A stretch of 64,000 nucleotides of DNA from Phorcus lineatus (GCA_921293015.1 OV121094.1:33168054-33232053), one strand, 5' to 3'. Shown: positions 53,101-63,134, counted from the stretch's first letter. Notes: a model not told the origin generated them from the sequence alone. A program made the numbers and translations.

Positions 53101-54692
53101 TGAGTTCATATATGACAAACATATTATAGTTGTTTTTATAAAAGAAAACTATCAGTCCAATCAATTAAGGTGATGCAACCTACATTGTTTAATTATGGTG
53201 GAAAAAAACTACAGTTTAATTTTTGTCAAATAACACAAGGATAAACACATGCTTGAAAGAGTGGACCGCTTATTATACACTGCTTTTCATTACTGAAAAA
53301 GATATACATTTTACTTTACTTACATACTTGACTTTACGGTACTTGTGAAACCTTCTAAACGCTCAACCCCAACCTAAGCACATTGAATTAATTATTCATA
53401 GTCAAATAACGTTATATGTAAATGTAAACATCTTTATTTGTAAACATTTTCTATCTTTTCATCAATATTCATTGGCAAAATTTACATACCAAAGTCATTA
53501 GAATACAATTATTAACTTAAGCTGTTGTTGTTCGCTTTTGAACGTCATCGAAGCGACCAAAACTGATAAAGATTGACTCACAATGGTCATATCTCGGGAG
53601 AGGGTACTTCTAAATCTGTACGATAATTTAGAAAAGCAAAGTTACCGAAGGATGGATAAATAACCTTGTTTTATCTAAAACATACTTAACACTTATCGAT
53701 ACGCATGAAATTAAAGGTATTTTCCGAAACTGGTTTCGATCAAGGAAGAAATCAATTTGAATAGAGAACAAGTTATATGGATTTACAACTTCATTATTGC
53801 AGGATCTACACCGAAATGTCGCAATCCTGCAATAAAGAAGTTGTAAATCCATAAACTTGTTCTCTATCCATAAACTTGTTCTCTATTCATCTCACCAATG
53901 CAACATCTACGTGCCTCTCAAAGAAGTCAGAAAAAAATTTGCAAACTTGTGTCATTGGGTATCGAATGCAAATGAGATGCACATGATGTAATATCGCATA
54001 TGCGCAAACTAGGAGTATTCGAAACGCACTGGGCTGCTGACTAAAGTAACCTAATGCTGAATGTGTCGATGCCCTTCACATGATATATACAACCCCTGGG
54101 ACTATTCATCAGGATAGTTTGTACTCAAACTACACGCACTTTGTCATGAAACAGCAACCAAATGAGACGGAGAAAACATGAGTTGTTGAATTGTAACCTA
54201 TCCTTTACAGCGCATGCTAAGGGACTTGCGTATAAAATTTCAATTCAACGTGAACACGATAGTGAGAGCTTAAAATTTGGATTTCAAAAAATGTCTCAAC
54301 ACAAGATTAACAGCCATGGAAGTAGTAATGATATTAATAGTAGTTTTAGTAGTAGTAGGAGTACGTAGTAGTAGCAGCAGTACTAGTAGTACTAGCAGTA
54401 GTCGTATTTGCAGTAGTAATTAGTCGTAGTTGTAGTAGTAGTAGCAGGCAGGAGTTGTAGTAGCAGTAGAAGTGGCAGTAGTAGTAGTATGAGGAGTAGT
54501 AGTAGAAGCAGAAGTAGAAGTAGTACTAGTAGAAGCAGTTGTAGTAGTAGAAGTAGTAGAATCAGTAGTAGACGTAGCAGTAGTAATAGTAGTAGTAGAA
54601 GCAGTAGTAGAAGTAGCAGAAGTAGAATCAGTAGTACAAGTAGTAGTAGTAGTAGTAGTAGTAGAAGGAGTAGTGGACGAAGCAGCAGCAGC

Positions 54693-54724
<32 letters not shown>

Positions 54725-54873
54725 AATCAGTAGTAGAAGTAGTAGTAGTAGTAGAAGGAGTAGTGGAAGAAGTAGCAGCAGCAGTAGCAGTAGTAGTAGT
54801 AGTAGTAGAAAGAGTAGGAGTAGTAGAAGGAGAAGTGGAAGAAGCAACAGCAGTAGTAGTAGTAGTAGTAGGT

Positions 54874-54913
<40 letters not shown>

Positions 54914-54983
54914 AAGCAGTAGTAGTAGTAGTAGTAGTAGAAGAAGGAATAGTAGAAGGAGCAGTGGAAGAAGCAGCAGCAGC

Positions 54984-55021
<38 letters not shown>

Positions 55022-55107
55022 AAGCAGTAGTAGTAGTAGAAGTAGAAGTAGTAGTAGTAGTAGAAGCAGTAGTAGTAGTAGTAGTAGAAGTAGTAGTAGA
55101 AGTAGTT

Positions 55108-55138
<31 letters not shown>

Positions 55139-55188
55139 AAGTAGTAGTAGTAGTAGAAGCAGTAGTAGTAGTAGTAGTAGTAGTAGAA

Positions 55189-55270
<82 letters not shown>

Positions 55271-58200
55271 AAGAAGAAGGAGAATGGACAGGTCGTCACA
55301 GAAGCAGTACTATATAGATTTAGTAAAGATTTAAAAGAGAGAGTTGCACTGTTTTAGGTTACATGAAGTGTTTTAATCAGATGCACTGTTGAAACAACTG
55401 AACAATGATCAGTTTAGTTAGGCGAATCAAATTTTCTATGATGAATATATGAATATGATATGCATGATTGAAAGGACCTGGTGTTCACACAAAAACCGCC
55501 TCTAGTTATTTTTTCTTGATACTTGATAACCCACGCATGATTGGGTTGAGTAATGAGACGGGTTTACCCTCTGAAAATTATACCTTAGACATAAACAAAA
55601 GGTTATTGCGGAATATTTGAAGCAATTAATCGTTCAAAGAACTTGCTACCTCCCCTTTTCATAGAAAACGTCGTGAAGTTATTTGCCTTGCCTTGCCTTG
55701 TATGGAACAGTCAACAAAAAAGCTCAATTTATAATGTTATAAGGTCTACACAAAAGCACATCGAAAATAATAAACCGTCGACCATTCCTATTAAATAGAA
55801 ACGGCTGCAGTAAGAGCCCTTTTCCTGTTTCCTTTATATGAAAAACACTATAGACTATTAAAACTAAATACTTAAATAAAGAATACTAGTCACCACACGA
55901 TGAGCATGATTATAGAACCAATATCATCCATCGATTCATTTTAGCAACTTATATCTAATACCTACTTGAAAGAGAATACTTTTTGACGTTTAAGACATGT
56001 AACATTTATAACTAGATTAATAAAATCAATACTGTTAATGCCAAATAATGGTAATATATATAAGATGCCTCCGAGGCAGTGCATTTCTAATCGCCCAACG
56101 TCTCTATTGTTGCAAACAATCCGAACGATTCGACTCGCCAGGATAGACGAATTCCACAATGAATACCTCGTTGGTGTTTGTAGCTGATCAAGCTGCACGA
56201 AAGCAAATGAAATATTAAAAGGAAAGATAATTTATCAAACATATCGTAGGCAATAGGTTAGTTGGTGTATTTACATGCTTTTTCAACACAATGCTTTAAA
56301 CATATAAGATAGCAATCAAACAAAAAATAGAAAATCGGAACTCGATATCAGGATTAATCAAAGGAAAAGGAAAAATGACTTTGTAAAGTCATAGAGGATA
56401 CTTAACGACCTTCCATTTCATACTATTTCTGTTAAACTAGTTAATTATTAAGTATAAAACGAGCGAAAGCGAGTTTAATAAAAGTAGTGTTTAATTGAAG
56501 GAAGTTTAGTATTCTCTTTATTTCTTGACCTCAGTTATCAAGCATGATTGCCGAAAGTGTACTGAACAAAACATTTCCGCGACTTGGCCAACATTGTGAC
56601 GTCACAACCACACTATATTATGACGCCATACTACCAGCTGGATTACACTAGTTTAATATCGCCGTAAAAATATTACACCGCAGTATCCTACACGGTCGAG
56701 TGAAATTAGAATTTAAAATAATAATGAAAGTTATAATGTACATGCAAATTCATTTATATATTCTACTTTGGGGGATGGGGGTGTATTGGAAATCTTGCTA
56801 GGAAGTTAATCAAGCTTTCGTTTGGCATTGATGAAACCTGGCAACGCGTTCCTGATTCCCAGATGAGTTAGCTTCTTCTGCCTTTGTTCTAGACAGGTGA
56901 TTCGGAATGGTGAAATAATGGTAGGAACTTGAGATTTAACGCCTCAATGATCATTCATACATGTATTTGTTTATTTTATGTTACGAACAGTGTACAAAGA
57001 TTAGCGCAATATTTGTACATATTCCATTTCAAGTTCATGTTATTTATCGCACGATTCTTTAAGTTCTACATGATAAGAGTTGTATACAACAGGTGGATAT
57101 TGAATGTGTATTGAGGCCAAGAAAGGCATACAATGAGAAAAATAAAATTCAAATCAAGTAAGATAAATGTACAGCTGCATACCAAATGTTTCTTCATATA
57201 CCTGCGCATCGTAGTGCAAATATCATGTAAATTTGCATATGATGAAGCATCGTAGCATTGCGAAAAAGAAACGGATAATTTAAGAATATTCAGTAGGGTA
57301 GTGAAGATCCACTGCACCTTAACGCAAGCGTATGCCATACCCAACAATTAACCTTATTAGTTTTTGCCAGGTCATTGAAGTGACCGGGGGTTAAAATTTC
57401 GAAAACAGTAAATTTTATTTCCCCCTACAAAATCCTTTATAAGTGATCAACAGCTTTAAAAACAAGTCATGTCTGTTTCGTTTGTATCAAGTCAATTATG
57501 ACTTTGCTGAATGTTTTCTCAGAGAGTCAAACTGGAATATTTTAATCGAAATTTAAGGAAATCGTATTTTCGAAAATGTGACCCCTTCTGTCTTTTTAAT
57601 GACGCAAAAATTCGAATTTTGGCATGAGAGACTAGAAGATCCCAGAATAAGTTAGGCAATGGCTATTTTATACATTTACAATTGGAGATTCTTTGTCATT
57701 TCTGCTGATGTTTTATTGACGTTCGACCCAAACCCAAATTTCATGATAATTGCGCTAAGATACAGTACTATGTGAACAAACTTTTGATATGCAGCTGTAT
57801 ATTGGTGTTATAAAACTTCATTCGTACTCAATCGATTGTGGATTAAATATCTGGACGAGGATGTGATTGGAAAGGTCAGATTTAGGTGAGAACACTTAAA
57901 ACATTTCGGTTCCATTTCATTTGTATATGATACAATGCGATTTCAAAATGAATTGTTTACGTTTTATACTTAGCTTGTATCCAGATCAATACAAACCTGC
58001 TTGAAATTTGACATAAAAGTATATAAATTTCAACAGTTTTTTCAGAATCCAGACCTAAGCATAACCCTCTCGAAACCTTACAAAGCCAATTGCAGTGTTC
58101 ATTTCGTACTTCTGGCATCTTTTAACAGGCTTGGGGTTTTCCATTGGAATAGCGGTTAATAAAACAACACCATCATCGAACAATATCTTTATTACAACCA

Positions 58201-61200
58201 TAGAAAACAAAAGTTAGTGTGTAAACAGGCGGTTTGAGAGGGAAAAGAGTGCAATAGTGCCTATGACTATCCACAATCACATCATGCCTAACAATCTTTT
58301 GTTGCCTCGTTATGGCTGTGCAAACCTATCCTTCTGCTTACTCATATTCTTTCTCAATCCGACCGTTGTGTAGCTTTTGCTTTCCTCTAGCTCCTTAGCC
58401 CTGATAAGTCTATCTCATTGCATGAAGACAATAGTTTTCTTGCTATATTAACAAGATGTTCCCATTATGCTGAAATCTTTTCTAGCGCCAACATCCTGCC
58501 TTGACGTCCAGAACTTTGGAGTAAACGTCGACGGGGAATACTGGCTGTACCCCAGTAGTACTGAAGGTCGCGGGTTCAAGGTCTACTGTCATGGGATGGG
58601 GACGGGGTCACCGACAGAATACATCTCTTTATACACCGAAAACTTTGGGGATTACCCCCTAGAATGTAATTTAAACTGCAATGGAGAGAAAACTACCGGG
58701 TGTCCGTCTGGCGACGTTGGGCACGTGGAGTATCGAAAAATCAGAATTGATATAACGGTGAGATATTACCTTTGAAAAAGATTCCTTTGACATATTTTGT
58801 AAAATACTGAATGATAAAAAATAGAATTTCTACTCATTGTGATGAAAGAACCATGATATGATTCTTAAAGTGGCAGATGATTGGGTATTTTTCTTGAAAT
58901 ATTCCCCCATTAAGGAAATGTTCATGCCAAATTTATCTTTAGACATGTCAAAACATTTCATTACTCCGACCAATCATCCTTAGATGTAGAGGAAATAATG
59001 AAACATCAGGCAAATACCACTGGCAGCAATTTGTATGAACACGTTTTAATCATTTGAGTTAGTAAAATGGGCTTGCATAGCTTAACCGATCATGGTATGT
59101 TCTTAATTGCTTCTTCTGATAAAATAACATCGTCTTGAAATTTGAAACATTTTTTTCGAATCATGAGGTTAATTTATCGATCTAAAACACGAACAAATGT
59201 CCCTTTAATGTCCAAATTATCAATGGAGTATTCAGATCGCAATATTTATCTATGACGCCCTCAGATAAGAAATTTTTCCCTCTTTGAAAAACGGATTTTA
59301 TCCTCATTGTGTGTCTCAAAAATATTGTATTCTTGTAGACAATGAACGTTGTGAGAACAGACAAGACGTTTGCCAGTGGTACAGGGGTATTCGCTGATTA
59401 CGGAAGTGCAAAAGACGCTTATAATACCCACTGGGGGTCGAGAAGCCCGCCCTACCCATGTGGACCCAAGGGACAATTCCAGATGGACCTGACAGGGACA
59501 AACTTACGCTTCAATGACCAGGTTTGCATTCACATGGTTTCTTTCAGAGAGACGTAAGCTATTGTCTTGAACATGTAGGTTAAAGGGGCATTAGCAAGTT
59601 TTGTTAAAGATTCATTTCTTCTTTTTTTCCGAATAAACATCAGTCTTTGTCAAATGTATCATTTAAGGAGGGTCAAAACATTTAATTACTCAACCGAATC
59701 AGCCGTATTTGCACAGTAAATAATCAAGTATCAAGTAAAAGCCACTTATTTTCAGACAAAACAACAAATGCGATTTTTAACCTCTTGATCAATGACACAA
59801 ATTCTTAAACTAACAACTTTTTTGTGCTTTTTATAATATATATTCAAACGAGTTATATTTCATTTATTAAACTATATTCAGACGAATTGAGAAGTAAAAA
59901 TACAAAGAGAAATATCACGATGTGAGTCAAAAAGCACAAACGTTTCATTAAGAGCAATGACCACTTTGTAATGAGCGTAAAACTCCTTACTTTGTACTGG
60001 CGATGCTGTATCTTAAATTGAAAAGCAATTGTCAAGCGTCAACGGCATATTTTTTCGTCATACTGTATTCATCATCCAAATCAAACAAAGCCTTTCAAAG
60101 TAATCACCATTAATAATGTCACAGCTACATGTATAACGCATGTTTGATGTTAAACGCACTAGTGCACACCAATATTTCGTAAACACAACGAATGCACAGA
60201 TACTGCATATCTCTCGATATTACTCACGACCTCACTCAAGTAATCTAAATCGTAAGTTTTTTAACAAATATTTACGTATTCAGGTAGTAAAATTGATTTT
60301 TAAAGTTTTTAATTCAACGTAACTTTAAATACGCATGAACTACGATATCGAAAATAATAAAATTTTGCTTATAAACAGAAAATCGGAAACGGAAGCCGCT
60401 TTGTCAATGTAATAACAATGCTTATGTGCTGTGTTATTAAGTCGGTTTATTTACAACATTGCTTGCAAAAAAAACATATTTCATTCTTTGTTCTCAGTTC
60501 AGAGTTTAGGTAAATTCAATAGCTGCACATAATACTAGTTCAGTCGCGTTCAACTGTCCATGATTCATCCGTTTTGTGCACAGCTAACCATACATTTTTT
60601 ATATGTCCAAGCCGACAGCGGCTGTCTAAACTTTTTCATTGTTGATTGCAGGTAAATTGTAAAGAATTTCAAGTATATTTCTTTGCATCGATATAAAGCT
60701 TAAGTGAATGCATAAGTCCTCTTAAAGCTAATTTAAACCGTAAAAGCGTTCACTAGTGCCTTTCAAATTTTAAGGCAATTTACCAAGCCTTACTGCGAAT
60801 CTCGAGTATGAATTTTCTACTTTTAGACCACGTGGACTGCATATGGTTACAAGACTTTTAAGGCAGTTACATGGAACAACGGAGGCAGTACAGTTCATGT
60901 ATTATGCGGTGGTTGGAGTGGTGGATGTACACCCAACTTCATTAAGTTGGAAATCAAACCTTTAGCACGTGAGCACTTTAACTTTGAGTAAGTGACTTAT
61001 TGTTCAGTGCCGTTTTGGCAACAATTTAGCCCTAAGCGGAGTGAAATCCAAAGAAATTGAAATGTAAAAATAAAATTTTTTTGAATTTGTATGTAATATG
61101 TAAAAGGTAAAAAGGTGCAAACTTATGTCATCCAATGTGCATATTCGTAGGTAAAAGAGATTTGTTTTTATTACTCATTAAGTAGGTCAGCCATTCGTCA

Positions 61201-63134
61201 CCATCAAGTAATCATCTTAAAAATTGGCGCAAGACTATTCAATGAAGTTAGACAAATCAGTTATATCTTGGCTAAGATAATTGAATAATCTATGTGATGA
61301 TGTGTGAACAAAAAGGAAACATGAATGAAGAAGAGTTTTTAGCTTATGAGGTTAGCAGTTCAAATATTAGGACACGGGTCATTGATCATCGCTCTTCGGT
61401 CTCTCACACCGGCTTATAGTTGCGGTTTTGGGTGAGGGGAATTTTTTTTACAAACGGTCAATTGCTTGCATATTGCGCAAAATGGAATAAAATAAACGTT
61501 TGTGGTTTAACAAACATTTGTATATATACTACACTTTACAGTCTAGTTTTATTACAGACAGACAGACAGACAGACAGTATTCATTCAGTATTTAAGGCCA
61601 TGGCCCAAATTACAATAACTATTACAAATCCATTTGCTGCTGGTAAACTTGTAACAAGATACAAGTTGCAGGAATTGGACAAGCGTCCGTAAAATACCTG
61701 GAAGATTACATGGAAAACATATAAATTTAAAGGCTACGATTAGATGCGATGCGTTTTCCGTCGACGCCAAATCTCGATCCATTAGGTTTTGCGGTATTAT
61801 TACAAAAATAATCTATAAGCAGTAGAATGATTCCATAATACCCTGAGACTTCCCTGGTATCGCTATAAATAGATATTCAATGAAATTCCAGCAATTTTGG
61901 CAGTTCCCGGAAGTAAGGTCCGTTAAGTTCGGGATATTATGCCTGCAAAACGACCTTTTCTTGGCTAAGCTTGTTGAATATAACGATGGGTAGCCAGTCG
62001 TCAGCGATGCGGTTAAGGCTATAAGGGAATTAAAGGAAACTAATATGTATAATGCCCTGATTGAGTTAGATAAAAATAACATGTATGTCCGTCCAGTTAT
62101 ATTTATATCAATCAAAATATGTATACCCAGTGCCTAAGACGTGTCTGGAAGTGAAGACCTGTGGCAACACAAACGCCAATGGCGAGTACTGGATCAACCC
62201 AAGCATCTTAGGAGAGGCACAGATCAAGGTTTATTGTGATGGTATGGACACCGGGACACCTAAAGAGTTCATCACTCTACACAACAGCAACTTCGGCGAC
62301 TACCCGCCGGAGTGTAACCTCAACTGTAACGGCGAATCTACCTCAGGATGTCCTTCCGGCCCTGTCGGACATGTTGATTACTCCAAAATCAGGCTGGATG
62401 TTTCCGTAAGTTACAATGAAACACCCCCCCGCAAGACATCTCAATCACTGGCGTAGTGCAAGGACTTACTGCTTTTCCTCTACTTTTCGTTGTACGCTCT
62501 TCAGCCTACTTTAGCTGAGCTTGATAGTGGATAGAAATATTCTTTTGGCGTAATGCAGCAATGTGCATAAGCCAGTGAGGGAGAAGTATTCTTTACATCG
62601 AGACGCTCAGGTGATCTTTTCATCAAAATCCATGTAAATACTGTTTTAGTTAATGGTAGCTTTATACTATAACATTTCGGAGAACGAACATCTTTCTTGC
62701 AATATCTTTCATTATTCTGATGCAACTCCTCTGCTGATTAAAATTCTCTAGTTTCAGTTTTTGTAGTTTCTGTGTAGTGTTGGTGGCGGGATAGCATAGT
62801 GGTAGGCGCGTTCGGCTTCGGATCAAAGGGTCCGGGGTTAGAATCCCGTCAGGGGCTCGACATCTTTGTCTGCAGTAGAGAATCACTCCACTGAATATCA
62901 GTCCAGCACCACCCATGATTCTCTCGCATACAGTTCGTATTTTCTTCACAGGATATGAATGTGATAAAAACCGATAAGACCTTTACATCTGGTACCGGTG
63001 CCTTTGCCAACTATGGGGAAATCAGGGACTGTTACAACACGATATGGGGAACGCCCAGCCCTCCTTATACTTGTGGGCCAAAGGGGGAGTTTCAAATTGA
63101 TGTCACAGGCACAGGGTTAAAATTCAACGACCAG
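49793..63134 (+). CDS. Secreted PAN/Apple-GON-GON protein (six visible exons, 3' end outside window)
   Basis: Proposed join: 49793-50108, 58486-58757, 59339-59521, 60827-60968, 62131-62405, 62952-63134. All junctions are GT-AG and in frame, giving at least 457 residues. Order: signal peptide (residues 1 to about 19), PAN/Apple-like domain (about 25-100), GON domain 1 (about 106-304), GON domain 2 (about 305 to beyond 457). The GON domain is best known at the C-terminus of ADAMTS9/ADAMTS20 metalloproteinases; no protease or thrombospondin repeat is visible here. PAN domains bind proteins or glycans. Inferred role: extracellular adhesion or matrix protein. The 8.4 kb first intron could hide a missed exon, or the PAN exon could belong to another transcript; matching phase 1 ends favour one gene. 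Confidence 0.75.
51235..51700 (-). mobile_element. Probable LINE 3' remnant
   Basis: The minus frame at 51700-51489 (GLQDSNYIFSNFILQVKKY, then IHYMRIRRKIPTF...LKEIIKIEKN) resembles the extreme C-terminus of CR1/jockey-type LINE ORF2 proteins (a K-Y-I-x3-R-x4-IP-F pattern). On the minus strand it is followed by a noncoding stretch ending GGAATAAAGTTGAAATAC near 51240. It is truncated upstream by a stop. Assignment is by pattern recollection only. Confidence 0.45.
52758..52845. repeat. 38-bp inverted repeat (hairpin)
   Basis: Arms 52758-52795 and 52808-52845 match at 36 of 38 positions with a 12-base loop (CTCGCTGC / GCAGCGAG at the stem top). Not obviously related to the 46.8 or 53.8 kb palindromes. 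Confidence 0.85.
53759..53890. repeat. Inverted repeat related to the 46.8 kb element
   Basis: Left arm 53759-53805 and right arm 53824-53867 are near-identical inverted copies (GGATTTACAACTTC against GAAGTTGTAAATCC). The central ACACCGAAATGTCGCAATCC and CAATAAAGAAGTTGTAAATC match the 46.8 kb copy. A CCATAAACTTGTTCTCTAT unit is duplicated at the right end. Confidence 0.6.
54320..55275. repeat. Long AGT-type trinucleotide array (about 0.95 kb)
   Basis: Almost every triplet is AGT, with scattered AGC, AGA and TGT variants and a pure stretch near 55195-55265. Long open frames on both strands (poly-Ser/Arg, poly-Val, poly-Leu, poly-Tyr) are artefacts of the repeat. It is intronic in the PAN-GON gene. 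Confidence 0.97.
56390..56690. repeat. CRE-bearing dispersed repeat, copy 2
   Basis: Same order as 6934-7245: CATAGAGGATACTTAACGAC, CCTTCCATTTCATACTATTT, ACGAGCGAAAGCGAGTTTAA, GTGACGTCAC (palindrome at 56597) and TTACACTAGTTTAATATCGC. A looser third trace appears at about 12190-12290 (GTCACAATGTTGGCGTCACT, CTAGTTTAATAC). Confidence 0.6.
57170..57799. mobile_element. Tc1/mariner-type MITE, long copy (630 bp)
   Basis: Starts TACAGCTGCATACCAAATGT and ends ACTTTTGATATGCAGCTGTA. It shares its left half with the 44768 copy (CGTAGCATTGCGAAAAAGAA, CATTGAAGTGACCGGGGGT) and has about 300 extra bases. No transposase frame. It sits in the PAN-GON first intron. Confidence 0.75.
58486..58757 (+). CDS. GON domain 1, first exon
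   Basis: Acceptor TTTTCTAG at 58478-58485; starts phase 1 (C|CG = Pro when joined to the PAN exon). It encodes TSCLDVQNFGVNVDGEYWLY, then KVYCHGMGTGSPTEYISL, NFGDYPLECNLNCNGE and GHVEYRKIRIDIT. Conserved GEYW, VYC-x-GM, C-x3-C pairs and the Y-x-KIR-x-D motif mark the N-terminal half of a GON domain. Donor GTGAGA, phase 0. Confidence 0.88.
59339..59521 (+). CDS. GON domain 1, second exon
   Basis: 183 bases, 61 codons, phase 0 at both ends (acceptor CTTGTAG, donor CAG|GTTTGC). It encodes TMNVVRTDKTFASGTG, YNTHWGSRSPPYPCGPKGQF and MDLTGTNLRFNDQ. It has the same length as the second exon of GON domain 2. Confidence 0.9.
60150..60765. mobile_element. TTAA-bounded MITE, copy B, inside PAN-GON gene
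   Basis: Same family and orientation as 41041-41670, starting TTAAACGCACTAGTGCACAC and ending GTTCACTAGTGCCTTTCA, so the right end has decayed. It fills nearly half of the intron between GON1 exons 2 and 3, which explains why that intron is long. Confidence 0.8.
60827..60968 (+). CDS. GON domain 1, third exon
   Basis: 142 bases; acceptor CTTTTAG at 60820-60826, donor CAC|GTGAGC, phase 0 in and phase 1 out. It encodes TTWTAYGYKTFKAVTWNNGG, then VHVLCGGWSGGCTPNFIKLE and IKPLA, which is the C-terminal part of a GON domain with its last two cysteines. It has no ATG, so it was found by eye between the two modules. Confidence 0.87.
61548..61610 (-). mobile_element. LINE 3' tail fragment (hairpin plus TCTG repeat)
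   Basis: On the minus strand: GGGCCATGGCC (61606-61596), CTTAAATACTGAATGAATAC, then (TGTC)n and AATAAAAC. This is the same layout as the tail of the 34 kb LINE remnant. The GACA microsatellite at 61556-61577 is part of it. It lies in the PAN-GON gene between the two GON modules. Confidence 0.55.
62131..62405 (+). CDS. GON domain 2, first exon
   Basis: 275 bases, acceptor TATACCCAG, donor TCC|GTAAGT (phase 1 in, phase 0 out). It encodes PKTCLEVKTCGNTNANGEYW, IKVYCDGMDTGTPKEFITL, NFGDYPPECNLNCNGE and DYSKIRLDVS. Clearly homologous to the 58486 exon, with more than half of the residues identical by eye, so an intragenic duplication that is not very recent. Confidence 0.88.
62783..62925 (+). mobile_element. 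SINE fragment with tRNA-like head, opposite orientation
   Basis: On the plus strand: GGCGGGATAGCATAGTGGTA (A-box-like TAGCATAGTGG), GCGCGTTCGGCTTCGGATCA, GGGGTTAGAATCCCG (B box with one change), then CATCTTTGTCTGCAGTAGAG. It is the same family as the 47 kb copy. It lies in the intron between the two visible GON domain 2 exons. Confidence 0.82.
62952..63134 (+). CDS. GON domain 2, second exon
   Basis: 183 bases, acceptor CTTCACAG, donor CAG|GTAAGA, phase 0 at both ends. It encodes DMNVIKTDKTFTSGTGAF, CYNTIWGTPSPPYTCGPKGE and IDVTGTGLKFNDQ. The matching third exon (about 142 bases) is not seen in 63135-64000 and should lie to the right. Confidence 0.88.

Larger units (their letters stand above)
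50109..58485 (+). other. Long first intron of the PAN-GON gene
   Basis: 8.4 kb between the PAN and GON exons. It contains a LINE remnant (51235-51700), palindromes at 52758-52845 and 53759-53867, the AGT-type array (54320-55275), a CRE-bearing dispersed repeat (56390-56690) and a mariner-type MITE (57170-57799). No further exon with a recognisable domain was seen. Confidence 0.5.

Noticed and set aside
54392-55334. Open frames of 151-281 codons on both strands (poly-Ser/Arg, poly-Val, poly-Leu, poly-Tyr)
   Set aside because: They are translations of the AGT trinucleotide array in different frames; every frame is open because the repeat lacks stops in most frames.
62783-62860. Possible functional tRNA gene
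   Set aside because: The B box has a change from the consensus, the anticodon arm does not fold cleanly, and the sequence continues into the SINE body shared with five other copies.
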